Assembly: GCA_034509925.1 (NCBI GenBank)
Contig: CM067533.1
Coordinates: 9,462,156 to 9,526,155, forward strand
Length of the DNA stretch: 64,000 nucleotides
Source: Hirudinaria manillensis
Lineage: Eukaryota; Annelida; Clitellata; Hirudinida; Hirudinidae
Direction: 5' to 3'
The translations under genes and the position numbers were made by a program. Below the pieces are notes generated by a model. It worked only from the letters and a program-made list of their open reading frames with translations, was not told the origin of the DNA and made no database searches. Below are positions 36,111 to 49,300 of the stretch, piece by piece. How positions within the stretch are numbered: the first letter of the stretch is position 1; every line of letters begins with the position of its first letter.

Positions 36111-38092
36111 TCATAAAATGGTTAACTTCAACTTCAGCTCGTCTGGTGGAAGAGTCAATTCTTCCAGTTCGGTATCATTTAATCGCTCCAGTAGAGAATT
36201 CCAGAGCATGGCAAAGTGGTCCAAATTTCTAGCATGGACCACGTGATAGGTCAAAGGTTGCGAGATGTTTTTGTACATCACGGTGGCATTGAGCGATTCC
36301 AGTGTGGTCTCTCCTTTGATGTCTACGTACCTGATGTTCTTGACTGACCCTGGCAGGAGACCGGTCACGTAGACGTCGTCAACCCAGAGAAACGGAGTAG
36401 TCTAGGAAGGTGAATTAGGTACGGAACGTCTTAGATTAATGCTAATTAGTACTATTGATTCGTGTCTACTTCCTAAACAACTTAGTTTTGTTTTAATTCT
36501 TACTACTGAGTCATGTCTTTGGTGCTACTACCTAAACTATCAAGCTGCCTAATTTGCAAACCACTCTCGATTTGAAATCACGTACAAGGTTTTATATCCT
36601 TTTAAACAAGTTTAAAGGTATTTTGATAACAAATTTGTTTAAATCAGACTATGTAGGACTATGTAGAGGCAATTGCTTATACCTACCTTTACGGCATTAC
36701 ATAGTCTTTTGACTAGAGGCATGGTGATGAAGTATATCAATCCTGCACAATACTTTGGGTAGTAGGCCATTCCTGGTAAATCCATTTTGCTGACGCACCA
36801 TTTAAGACAATTTTTCTTGTCTCTCAGGATTGGCATGGTTTTGGAGTCGTACACGTGGCAGATGATCGACCTGGCAGACGATTTGAGGATCGGACCGAGA
36901 GTTTTGGGAGTGTTCCTGAGTACGAGAGGCAGTTGTACGTCTCCAGTTTTCTCGTCGTCTTCGTCTTTGTCTGTAGCTGGATCGAAGTCTGAGTGGCGTA
37001 TGAGGTACTTTTTGACGTGGAATATGTTCACGAAGGTGTCATCGTCTGCCTTCATTACGATCGGCACGTGGCTGCAGTACGTTGAGAGCCATCTGAAATT
37101 GTTTCGAAAATTTTTAGAATGGAAATCTGTCACTTCGTTTCAACGGGTTGGCTCTAATGTTCTCGCTAACGAGATATGGAGTATTAGAAATGAATTTAAG
37201 AATTTAATTTCTAAAATTGAATAATAATAATAATAATAATAATAACAATAATAATAATAATAATAATCGTAATAATGAATCGTTAAGGAATAAGGCTTAA
37301 GGTAATAGTGAAAAATAAATGAATTTCTAAAGTAAATAAATTTATAATGCAGTTTATTAATGCAACTTTTCTACCGGACACAAACGAAGGATTGCCTAAC
37401 CTCAGAGCAAATACGCCCTTATAACTGAGATTCTTATACGTATCCATAAAGTCTCCTTGGAGGATATCGCCGTACAAGGCAAACTCCAAATCGAGTCTCT
37501 GCTGATTCGATTTCACATCATTCTTTCCTACGACAAAAAGTATTCTCATGTTGTAATCTTTAAACAGTCTAGGAAATCCCCAAGTCTTCCTAATGGCCTG
37601 CCTATGCTGAAAATTCATGACCGAGGTATGGACGTAAAAGATCCAATGGATTTTCTCTGAGGACGGTTTCGTAGCTTTATCGTCCAACGGTACCCAGCCT
37701 GATTTCGGGACGAACGAACCGTGGTGTTTGGAACCGATGGGATCGTCTGAGTTCGGACTTCTATCGAAAGGCGAATGGTAAGCCGTGGTGAAGCAGTAGT
37801 CGGGGTTATGCATGAGTGGCTCGACTGCCAGTAACGCCGCCTGGCGACCTTCGAGGTACTTCAACTCCTCGAAGACGTGCTCCAAGTCGCCCTGATCCAC
37901 GCTCATCTTCATTTCCACTCGTGTCTTTCGGACTTCTAGAGACGTCTCGTCGACGATGAAATCAATCGATCGAAGACGGGACGCTACCTCTGATGACGAT
38001 TTCTCGAAATTTTGTCTCGAAACTTCAATGACTGTATACAGAGGAATGATGGCTGCCACCAGGCACAGGAATATTCTTAGGTTTAGCTTCAT
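36111..38092 (-). CDS. Beta-1,3-galactosyltransferase-like GT31 enzyme
   Basis: Golgi type II membrane glycosyltransferase that probably transfers Gal or GlcNAc in a beta-1,3 linkage to glycan acceptors. Three exons, 38092-37401, 37092-36687 and 36401-36111, join in frame to 462 residues. A short cytoplasmic start (MKLNLR) precedes a hydrophobic anchor (about 7-23), then a stem. GT31 motifs follow: RQAIRKTWG, GDILQGDFMDTYKNLSYK, RWLSTYC, the metal-binding KADDDTFVN (Asp 247-249) and WVDDVYVTGLLPG (about 372-384, the EDVY(V/L)G motif). Possible N-glycosylation sites are NLS, NAT and NIS. The middle exon carries an acidic insertion (DKDEDDEK) between the DDD and the later motifs. Exact acceptor specificity and B3GALT/B3GNT subfamily cannot be told from sequence alone. 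Confidence 0.92.
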
Positions 38093-41000
38093 TCTGGTTG
38101 CTTTCTGATAGCAGGTAGAAATAATCTATTTAAATCAAACCTTTTGTTTTTAATTTATAATTTAAACGAATTTAGAATTTCTGAAGACAAGCAAAAAAAC
38201 AATGAAAATGATTTCCGGTTTCTAGTTGTAAGAGACACAGAGCAAGTAAGCGTTAAAATTTTGTTGCAAAGAAATAATAAAAAGGTCCGATAAATCATTG
38301 TAGCAGTTCGTTTCGATCGTAAGAAAAAGTTTTGAAGTTACTGGAGATATTGAACCGTGTTTGAAAGCCACCATTGAAATGATATCGATTGTCTATAATG
38401 AAGTGAATCACTAACTTGTTCATTCAGTACCTCCAAAGCCCATCCCAAAAACTCCACATGGGCAAATATAAATACAGATCTTGCTGAGAAGAAGAAGAAG
38501 AATAAATAATAGAAATAATTTCAGAAATAATCGGAACCATTTAGAAACAAGAACTCTATGACTTCATGCCATGACGATAATCACCCGAAGAGCATTGAGG
38601 ACTAAGTAGGTTTGTTTAACAGCTTAGGATCTTATTTGCCTCGCCTATTAACTCTCGCACAGGTTTTAGCACAGGTTTTAGCACAGGTAAGCAACGAAAT
38701 GCTTCGTGCCTAAACTGCTTCAATAACATGCCTTTAAAGTCTACAGAAGCGTGTGCTTGTGTTATACTCTGACTAATCATGACTTAGAACAATGGAGGTA
38801 TTGTTGGTGGATTGTGCGCGTTATCGAGTAATGACACGGATGGAGATTTATTGATGTTTATGTCAATCATTTATCACCGCTCAGGTCCTTGGGATGGGCG
38901 ACCTGGGTGAATCGATTCACATCTCCAGTTGCTGGTGAAATTATTAAATAAATATTATATTTTTAATTATAATTTCAAATTTATATTTTCTCTTTTTTTC
39001 TATCTGTATATTCTTCGCATGATGTTTATGCGAGTGGTCGTTTGTTTGGAATTTGTTTGATACAATATTATTTTATTATGTATTATCACATTATATATTA
39101 CATTGTATTATTATTATTATTATAATAATAATTAATATTATAACTTATTATGGTTGTGTCTCAGCAGAATGAATGTCTTTTCTAACTTGCATCACTCATC
39201 CGTGACGTAGTGATTTTTTAGTTTTTCCATTTTGATCGCAAGATGGCAGACCAAATTATTTTCGTTTTATATTTTAAATCTTTCAAGCTAGCTTTTCTGA
39301 GAACGTCTTCATTTTTTTTTTATTTTTAAAATTCAATTCAAATTCAATTCAAATTTAATTTAAAGTCTCGTTGTTGACAAAAAGCTGATCGCTGCGAATC
39401 TGAAATTAACATCCACGTGTTTTCCTCTTCATCAAAATTTGTTTGAGACAAAAGCTTCTGATAATCTTGCGTCAAACATAAGGTTGCTATAAATAATTAT
39501 TTAACTAAAAATCTCTCGCGATACCAAGAAACTCTCCCCTAAAATCTTTAAAGACAGTTGGGTGTACGTAGTTTGTAGTTTGGGTCAATAAACAATTTTT
39601 TTTTATATTTCAAACGTGTAAAACAATAGACTTTATTGATTTTGTTATCAAGTTTCTCCTCTCATAGATGGTAGCCACTTGCTAACCCAGCAGTTTGTGT
39701 CTGCATTGACCTCGACCTCAAAGGTGAAATCAAATTATAGTTTAAAAACTCTACCAACTATGCAAAGAAAAATAACAGGAAGCTGTTTTGATTCCATTGA
39801 AGCTCTTTTTGATGGCAACATGAAACTCGAATATGGACTCATTTCTAACTTCGCTCATCAGTCGATCGGTTTGCAAATGGAGGAATTCAGGTGCAATTGA
39901 AGTTGAAAAGTGACTTCCCAGTTTCGTCCTTCATTTCGTCCAAGTTCCAACGAGAAGTACTCGGAGTTCTACTCAATTCTTTAGGGGACATAAATTAATT
40001 GCCACTTGATTTTAATTTATTCAACAATAATCTATTATCATTTATTATCCGAATAAACTTGGATTAGAAATTCGAGGTCAGAGATGATATTGAATAGAAG
40101 GCTAGGCTGCGTTTTCATTGAGTGCCTGGTGGAAATTACCTAGAATTGTCTGCTGTTGCCTTGAGGGCCGACAATAATCGAATTGTATGTAACAATAATT
40201 AACGAGTCACAAATCCATGGAAAATACCCTGTAAACAATCTTAGTGATTCTTGGTGAAACTTGAAGATACCTTAATGTTCTAAAAATCGAAGTGTATTTC
40301 ATAAACCAACACTCATGATTTACACTTAAATAGAAGTGGGAATAAATTAATGTGCTTCCTAGGCAATTAGCTCGGCTACGACCACAGGGCCATTAATTAT
40401 CTCCCAAGCGACCAGATAACTCGAGCACATTGGCGGACCATTGTTACATTGAAGCATCAGTTGTTTTTTTTTATCCTAATACGCTGGTCAAAATTTTAAA
40501 GAAAGCCACTTGTTTTTTAAACTTTTCAAATCAAATATTGCGAGCTTAAAGTTACATTCATTACAGTCACAAATGAATGGTAAAATCGTAGAATGAACAG
40601 TTACTGTAAATAATGATCAGAATCACTTCAGAGACCTATTAGCTCTGAGATGTCTTGGCGTGGGACTTTGGCGTCATCAGAATCGTCGAGAAATATTAAT
40701 GGCTCAGAGTGTCATAAATTAATAAACATCAGCGAGGAGAGGAACTCATTTTGAATGAAACCAAGTCGAACAAAATATTTTTTTTCTAGGTGATTTGATC
40801 ATTTAGATTCTGTTACATGTCTATATTCTCATCAAAACAATACAACGAGAATGGAGTCGTACGAGAGCACGGTATGGCTGGTTCTTTCTAGCGATCCGAT
40901 ATTTTATTTACGTTTGATTCAGTTGGTTTCGGTCTATTTTTTTGTTTTTATTTCGAGGTTTCGTATCATCGATGGATTATTTTTACCATCAGGGGCTAGG

Positions 41001-41134
41001 CATTTTCTTGTATTTTGGATTGATTGACTGCCAGACCTGCTAGCGTTACTTGAGATTTAAATGCTGTTTATTTAGCGAAGGAAGGTTCTCGAGAAAGGAA
41101 AGTGATTTTGTCATCGGATAGTTTTTTCTCAAAA
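38093..41134. other. Intergenic region, GT31 5' end to IP3 3-kinase
   Basis: No exon recognised. It serves as the 5' flank of two divergent genes. It contains a three-copy 13-bp repeat (caggttttagcac type) near 38658-38687 and an ATT run near 39108. A 73-codon open frame at 39679-39900 shows no domain. Further 5' exons of the IP3 3-kinase could lie here unseen. Confidence 0.45.
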
Positions 41135-44100
41135 ATGTCCATTGCCTTTCCACCACCTAACTACAGACCGACCCCTCTCAATACTTTGTTGGCGGTGAGA
41201 GCGTTTATTGTTTATTTAATGTTGGGTTATATTTATTGACTGCTTGCTTTTGAATTTACTTTTTGAGTGGCTTAATGTTTGTTAAGTGTTTATCGTTGTT
41301 AAGTTATAGTTAATTAGAAGTGACATTCTGTGACTGAGTTGAGCTAAGCTTATTAATGTGCTACAAATCTTAAATAAAATTATTAAACAAAAACATTTTT
41401 AATTCCTGGATGTTATTAATTTATAAATTCATTTGAAAAACCAACCAAATATTCAGAATGCTTTGGATCTGACTGCCCCTGCCAGTAATGTTCTGCTCAG
41501 AAACAGAAAAAATGCTTGGGTTCAACTTGCCGGCCATCCAGGTAACTGTTATTTGTACTTAATATATCCCTCTGTTTCTTGCTTATTTCCTATTTGTCCT
41601 CCATATGTGGGTTACACATTGTTGACATCTGAAACTGTCAGCGTTCAGATAAAATTACAAGCATCGATACCTTTCAAAGAAATTGTTTTCTTGCTTTGAC
41701 TACTACAGGTCTCATATTTACAAAAATATCATGCTCGGAGTTTGGGATGTGAAACGTTGTTGAACCCCTAACTAAATAATGTAGATAGTTCTATGTCAAT
41801 GTTAATCTTAAGTTCATAACACCAAAATCATTTTAACCAGTATTTAATAAAATAACTTAATTGATCCTTATCGTATATTTTAATAACCCACTTTTGACAT
41901 TGCATGCACTTGAACTGTCCATGTGCCTTCCAGGATTCTTTGCTCCTGCGGGACCCCTCACCATCTGGAAGAGGCAGGCTGGAGAGAAGAACTGCAACGA
42001 ATCCTACGCCTACCGGTCTTTCCTCGAAGATCCTCTGAGAGACTTCGTGCCAAAGTTCTACCGAGAAGTCACTTACAACAAAGAGGGTAGCTGATTGCAG
42101 TGTCGATTATTATTAAATTAAATTATTATTAAATTGTCAGTTATTATTAAATTAATGTTTTATTGTATCTGTGTTGCCAATGCATTTTTAATGATTGCTA
42201 ATGTGATAAACCATTTAGTTACAGATTATAAATAATTTACAAAAATCAAAATAATTATATAAAAAAAAAGGCTATAATGTCACTCATAATTTGGAAAATA
42301 TCAGTAATTGCTACAAAAAATCATTGACTATTATTTACCTGGTTTTTGTTTAATTTCTATAAATAGTTGTTGCCCTATATTTGTTTTACCAACACTTGGC
42401 TGACTCAACTAAGCCCTATGATGACATAAATGGCAAATGTTTGTCCAATGGATTTTCTCTATTTATTGAGGAGGCTGAAAATAGTTCAGAATGAGTAACT
42501 GCAGGAGACATCAAGCACGCAATCAACAAAACAGATTGTCGTCCTAATTGCAAATTGAGTAATGCGAGCTCTTTGTGAAGGCTCAGAGATGTCAGTCGCA
42601 TCATCGTGAATGCGATTGTGCGGAGTTAATTTATGCGTATAATCTCTTACAGCTGTTCTATTTTTTCTTCAGCCTAATGACCCCGTTTTGGCAGTAATCT
42701 GCTTAATCCAAAGTGCAAAAAGCTATTTAAAAAAAGAATTAAGAATTTATTTATAATAAGATTTTGGAAATAGTCTTTCAATAAAGATTTTAAGACATTT
42801 TTTTTTCTTTTCCAGTTTTCATCGAGATAGAAGATCTGTTGCAGAAGTTCAACGATCCAAACATCATGGACATCAAAATGGGTACCAGGTATTTGTTTGC
42901 TGGGTCTTTTGTTTGGCAAAGACTTAATTATCGTGCCATCGAGGATTTATCCTGTAACAATTGTGATAACATTGGCAAACTGTGGCATCAAAAACACATC
43001 TTCAGGACATTCCTAGAAGGAGAGGTGGATAATCCAAAATTGAGGGAAGACCTCTACGACAAAATGGTGAAGATCGATCCTTCGGAACCGACTCCCGAAG
43101 AACAATCCATCAAGGCCGTCACAAAGCTGAGATACATGCAGGTACCCATGGAAATTCTTTGCTTTGTTGTTGTTATTATTATTATTATTGTTGTTGTTGT
43201 TGTTGTGAATGCCACCTTCCAACTTCATCACTGCAATATGAAATTGATATCCTCATAAACGGGATCTTGATCGTAGTTCTTGTTTGTTCTCAGTTTCGGG
43301 AAAACCAAAGCTCCTCGTCAGCACTCGGTTTCAGGATCGAAGCAGTCAAGGTAATGGCTTTATAGCTTTATAAAAGGTTTTGCATTTAGATTACCATCAT
43401 CATGGAATGTCACTAAAGATCAAATGAGCTTTTATTTATTTTGTTTTTTTTTATTTATTATTATTACTTTTGTGGTTAAGTTTTATCATCTTCTTGCTTA
43501 AATCTATTTTGTTTCATTCACACAATAATTTAATTCCCCGCTCATTGCCGTTAAAAGTTGAAAATTCGACCCAATTCCGTTTTAAAAGGTCATGGGAAAA
43601 CATCCGCAAACAGACTGGAAGAAAGTGAAAACGATGGACCAGGTATGCGACGTGCACCTGACGAGATGCAGTTCGAGCGCCTGACGGGCGACGGGCGCAC
43701 TTAGGCCAAGCTAATTAATTACCTTTTGCGTTAACCAGGTGGCTGAAGCCATGTGCAAGTTCTTCAACTTCAACAGGAGCGTCTGCCTCGGAGTCCTGAA
43801 GAGGCTGAAGGATCTGAGGAAGCATCTCGAAGCTTCAAAGTTTTTCAAGACCCACGAGGTTCGTTTGCAGGCTTGATTGGTTTTTGTTCCTTTTCGTTCT
43901 ATTGTTCAATAAATGCAATACTGTTATTAAAAATCATTTTCTGGAAATGTTTTATGCTAGTTTTGGTAATTTTAAGTTGTTGTTAATCTCATTAAGATAT
44001 GTTTTTATATCTTGAATTGTATGTCTTGTAAACTGGTTCATTTCCAATGGTGATTATCTTCAACTCATTAATTGGACGAGAATTGCATTATTTCGATTCC

Positions 44101-44506
44101 AGCGTGTAATGCATTCAAACGAAACAATTCTTTGCAGCTCATCGGCAGCTCCCTTTTGATTCTACACGATGCGGACGAGAACGTAGGAGTTTGGATGATC
44201 GACTTTACCAAGACCCTGCCCATTCCTGCCAACTTCAGGAAGCTGTCTCATCGGCAGCCGTGGCTACCCGGAAACCACGAAGACGGCTACCTGTTCGGCC
44301 TGGACCACCTCATACAAGCAAGTCTATTCATATTTTGCAGGGTCAAAATTCTTAAATGGTGATCTTATGAAAATTGTTCGGAAGCTAATTTGAGTGTTAA
44401 GACAGACAGACCCCTTTTGCATCTTCAGATCCTAAAGGACCTCTGCACCGAGCTGACAGTCCCAGCTTCTCCTCACAGGAACGAGTGCACTTTCGTCCCC
44501 AAATGA
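41135..44506 (+). CDS. Inositol-trisphosphate 3-kinase
   Basis: Cytosolic kinase that phosphorylates Ins(1,4,5)P3 to Ins(1,3,4,5)P4 and so shapes calcium signalling. Exons 41135-41194, 41457-41541, 41934-42086, 42816-42888, 43006-43141, 43294-43350, 43589-43642, 43739-43858, 44138-44317 and 44429-44506 give 331 residues. Family signatures: WVQLAGHPG (40s), the IPK motif NIMDIKMGTR (about 116-125, Asp118/Lys120), AVTKLRYMQ, SSSALGFRIEAVK, IGSSLL and the metal-site IDFTKT (about 267-272), then EDGYLFGLDHLIQILKDL at the C-terminus. WVQLAGH and RYMQ point to IP3 3-kinase rather than IPMK or IP6K. The N-terminus is only about 40 residues, so regulatory or alternative N-terminal exons may lie upstream; the start ATG is a best guess. 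Intron 9 has a GC donor, and intron 4 is frame-neutral. Confidence 0.93.
44318..44428 (+). other. GC-AG intron of the IP3 3-kinase gene
   Basis: Donor gcaagt after CAA and acceptor cttcag. Only this junction gives the conserved HLIQ-ILKDL reading. The nearby GT (gtctat, 4 bp downstream) breaks the frame. Confidence 0.85.
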
Positions 44507-46314
44507 TCTGCACTCCTCAGTCCGATTGTTTAATTTCTCGAGTGATTCCACGAACAGAACAGTCCCGTTTTGGATCAACTGCCATTACCTGTGACCGAAT
44601 TGCTTATTAAGATTCTCGGTTATTTATTCATCGATTTCTATCTGCAACAACCTGAGGTTTCAAACCACGACACCTTTTTCAATGTTAGTTAGGTCGATCC
44701 GTCGCTAACGATGTAACGTCTGCCTATTTATACGAAGATGCTCTCGCGAGTGTGCGCATTTCTAACTCCAGCTACAAGTAGTTGAGATTAAGTGCAAATC
44801 ATGTCTGGTTCTTGACAAGGTGCCTGAGAATGGTTGGTTTCATTGCTTGAAATCATACCATTATTTCTGTTCATGGATTCTAAAAACCTTGCTTGAGGGA
44901 CCGATCGGTCTGCAGATTATCGACGATGTTTTCCGAGTTTTTACTTGTGGATTATTTGAGGCATTCATTCTATTAAATTAAGATTCTTTCAGGTGCTATC
45001 GTGCATCTACGTCGACGAACTTGTTTCGTCGTGGCCTGTTCTTTCAGGGGAAGAAGCGATTTTGTTCCAAGGACTGTTTCCCAGCCTTTTTTGAAGTCAT
45101 TTTCATCTCATTTTTTGCTATTCCATATTTGCGCACGCGTGAATATTTATTTATGTTCCTATGTGTGTATGTATATTCAAAAATTAAGTTGTAATCGATA
45201 GCACGTATGCGTTTATGTATATTTTCGTGCACATCGTTATTTTCTTAAGTCCATGTGAGTTCCCCTTGAGCTAGATCACCGTTGATTATGTTACGATCCA
45301 TTTCGATCAATAAAGTATCTTGATTCTTCGTGTGATCTTGACTAACCTGGATTTCCTTCAATTTCTGAGATTAATCAGTATTAAATGATGCGGAGCTTCT
45401 AATGAACGAAAACCGTGTCGAACCACGTAACACCCACCAAAACAAAGCAGACGACAAATGGTGAGGCCGCGTCTCAGGGTGGGTGGGTTTCTGAAGTATC
45501 TACAAATTACCAACATATTTTACTACTTTCGTCTGAAGGTCATGAATTTGAAAATTGTTTAAAATATAAAAAGTTTAGTTTAGGGAGTCGTACGTGTCAA
45601 GGAATAGTTAGCATAATAAGAGTCAGATGATGTGGTTATAAGTACTAAAAATATTGATGTTACTTTTTATGCTATTTAATGCACAAAACGGATGTATTAA
45701 GTTGGGATAATTGAATTTACAAACATATATTGCGTCTTAGGCTAACCACCCTCCTGTTGTTTATTTTCATTTCTAGCAATGTCCTTTTAATGCTAATCAT
45801 TTGAACGGAGTTTATTTTTGTTAAAGCACGCCGATTAACAGCAAGGTTCGACAATTTAAAAGTTTTAGTAAATAATGTTGGTTTAATTTCTATTTATCAA
45901 ATCGTCATTTAGTGCTGTTTTGTGTGTGAACGATTTGACAATTTTCTGTTGTCGTGCTGGATGTATGGCATCACCATACTGATGCATTTTCTATTTACTT
46001 CACATTAAAAAATTTTACTGATTTTTTTTTACTTATATTATGTTTCCATAACGCATATTGTGACAAGACGTCTGCCAGGTAGAAGTGACGTAGCAATTCG
46101 GCAGCTTATTATTTCAGCATTTGAATACAGTGCCTAGGAAACTTAAAAGTGACAAAAATAAGCTTTTGAAACACCTTATTTACTTCTACCAAACCCATAC
46201 AAATTCCACTAGCAAAATTATTGAGCACCGAGAAATTCCTCATAAAACAACATCCGAATTCAAAATCTTCCGACAGATTTCAAACTCGGAAATCCTCCGA
46301 CACAAACGACAAAT
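44507..46314 (+). other. 3' UTR of IP3 3-kinase and 5' flank of GAPVD1
   Basis: The likely long 3' UTR of the kinase ends at AATAAA (45309-45314), followed by TTCGTGTGATCTTG-like GU-rich sequence. The remainder is AT-rich. A TGACGTAG half-CRE near 46086 lies about 230 bp upstream of the GAPVD1 ATG. Confidence 0.55.
45309..45314 (+). terminator. Poly(A) signal of the IP3 3-kinase gene
   Basis: AATAAA about 800 bp beyond the stop codon, with a GT-rich segment directly after it. Confidence 0.6.
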
Positions 46315-49300
46315 ATGTCGCTCAGCTCAGCAGGTGGAGGAGGCGGAGGAGGAAAGAACAACGTGCTCGAACTGCTCGAGTTGGCCGGACACTTGCGAGA
46401 TGAGAAGCTCTTCATAAGCCAGGAGAAGAAGGCCCTGCACGGACTCTTCACATCTCTGGACGCGAGTTCGAGGGAGGTCCACGGACTCAACTGGATCCTT
46501 CAGCAGCAGAGGTGCGTGGCCGCCGACCTCATCCTCGGCAATCCCAACGTGTCCCCCGAAGTCTGCTTTACAAAGTTGGTCGGCTTTTTATGATGATTAT
46601 GTTGATGATGATGATGATGGTGACAGAATTGTTGAGAGATGTCTTTTTTGAAAATAAATTTTTATTTAAATGAGGTTTTGAAGAAATTAACTTTTTTTGA
46701 AAGACACAAGTGCTTATCTTTATTTTATCTTTATTTTTATCTTTACTTTTATCGATAAACAAAGTTTAAATAAAAAATGTGTGACTGAAAAATTGACCGG
46801 CTTCATAACTTATTTCACTTTCCATTTTTTTTCTGCTTTTATTCTTACATGTTGAACAGGGCATAAAAGGCAGATTAATTTTTAAATGATTAAAAACAAC
46901 TTTCACAATCAATTTCACAATTTGTCGTTAGAATGGTCGACAATTTATTCTTAGCCCCTCGTCTAAACGAGTCATGTCGTCCTCGTGGAGACTTAAAACG
47001 CGCAAATAAACTCGATGTTTTCTTTTTCTCCGACATCCGTGGTCTCAGATTCAACACTCTGGAAGACACGTCGTTCATAGACGGCTACAAACTCCTGACC
47101 CACCACGAGATCAGGGTCGGCAAGTTCATCAAGTGCTTCAGGGAAAGCCCCGAAATGGTGGCGCTCTGTCTCTTCCGGGCCGAGCAGTCGGGCCCCTCCT
47201 GTCTCCAGCAGACCGTGAGGACGGTCGTGCTCCAGCTGTACGGTGGTCTGCTGTTGCCAGAAGACGAGATGCTCCTGGTTTCCGTACTGAAGCATCTTCT
47301 TCGTTTGCAGGTCAGCAGGATTCGTTGGCAATTCCTTGGTTCTCTGCCTGCTTTTGTTGTTGTTGTGTTTTTATTTTGTAAGTTTTTTAAGCACTTGTTT
47401 TACTTTAAATGATAATGGTTGCATAATAATAACAATAATAATAATAACAACATTAATAATAATAATAATTGCATCAATCTTCATTCATAGCTGCTCTTTT
47501 GAATGCCTCCATCAATTCATTCTCTGCCATTATTTTTGCGAAGGTGGCTGTCGGAAAGGTGAAAAGTCCGTTGAAGTTTGTAACCAAGAGACATTCGGCT
47601 TTCGTCCAAGCCTTCAGGTTCCTGACGGAATGCTCGCCATCTTCGAAACCCTACTTGACGGTGGCCTTTCACGACCCGACCGTCGCCCTCCTGGCAGAGG
47701 ATGAGTGGCTCTACGACGTCGAGACTGACAAAGCCCTGAGTAGATTCAGCCGTTCTGAACTTTCCTGGCGTTTCGGGACGCCGGGGACGGAGTCGTTCGA
47801 GCGGAAAGTCGAGGTCTACCGAACGCGCGTCGTGGAGAAGCTGGCGTCGCTGGTGGAGAGGTTTCTCCACGGCCTGGAATTCGGCGCCCCCGTGTTTCCG
47901 AGGGGCATCGCGAAGGTGCTCGAGGCTGCCTACGAATCCTTCGACCTCGCGTCGCAGAAGGGCGAGACTTCTAGCTGCAATTCCGGGACGGATTTCCAGA
48001 GCGCGAGCTCGGCAGACCTCGATGCCGCATTCCAGGAGGAGCGTCCGGCGGAGGGGGAACGAGGGAAGAGAGGAGGGAACGTCGAGGAGAACGGAAGACG
48101 GGAAGATGACGAAGTAGGGTCGAATCGCGAAGCCAAGAGGGCCTGCCTCTACCTGCTGCTCGACATCTTTGCCTGCCCTTCGATCTGCGACCCGGAAGTC
48201 AGGGGCGTCGTATTCGATGTGCCGGTGGGCGACGTGGCCCGTCACAACCTCCTGCAGATCGCCCAGCTGATCCAAGCTCTGGCCATCGCGTCGTTAGGCG
48301 GGGAAGTCGACGTCAAGTACAAGGACTTCTGCGAGAAGTTTGACAAGGCAAGCGTAGATGGCGCTAGGCATAAGTACAATGTATTGACTAAGTAGGTCTT
48401 TGCGCTTTTCTCTTAATCTGTAATCTTGAACGTGCAAAACAAAATGGCCTAAAATGTTCTTTCATTTGTAAGCGTTCGTAAATAATTCTTTCTAGAATTA
48501 TTAAAAAAATTATGATGTTCTAATCAGTAATCCATATTTATCATTATTATTATTGTTATTATTATTATTATTAATTACATTTGTAACTTTTGACCTCTCC
48601 TCTAGGACTGTCTGTCGTTCCTCTTGGACTCGATCATCTGTGGCAAGAACTCGACCGAGGAGACGGCGGACGCTCCGTTGGGTTGCCATGGAAACGATGC
48701 ACTGAACGACCGGCCGCAGAGGTCGTCCATACTCATCTCGCCGAGGGAGTTCGTGGATCTGGTTTGTGCTGTTGCTGATGATGATGATGATGGTGATGAT
48801 GGTGGTGATGCTGATCATGATACTTGTGATTTTGACGACGACGATGACGACGATGATGATGATTATTTCTATTATCCACTTTGGTGCTTAAGAAACTAGA
48901 TCCTGTCACTTGGCTGTGACTATTTTTGAGACTTAAACAATCATTATTGTTTGTTGTCTTTCACTAGTCTTGTCATCATCATCATCATCACCACCATCAC
49001 CATCTTCCAGATGGACGTGGTGCATGCTACAGCATCCTCTCCGGCGCAGTCGGACGATGCGGCGGTAGTCAAGGACCACCAGGGACTCCGTGACCTGGTT
49101 ACCAGTACCAACCTCCCCTCCATGCAGACCATCAGGGCCTGCTGCCAGAAATATCTCGGCGGCCAATCGCAGGAGACCTTCCAGCCCGCTCGGGCGCTCG
49201 TCTCGTCCTATTCCTCTTCTGCCGGTCTCCATTCCGGAAGCGGAAACCGGAAGCAGGACGAGGGCTTCCTTTCCAGGTCGACGGGTACCGTGGTCTCCAG

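Noticed and set aside
39679-39900. 73-codon open frame
   Set aside because: Short, with no domain, no splice context and within chance expectation.
48510-48818. Minus-strand open frame opposite GAPVD1 exon 4
   Set aside because: Antisense shadow plus ATT/GAT repeat; the sense exon fits GAPVD1.
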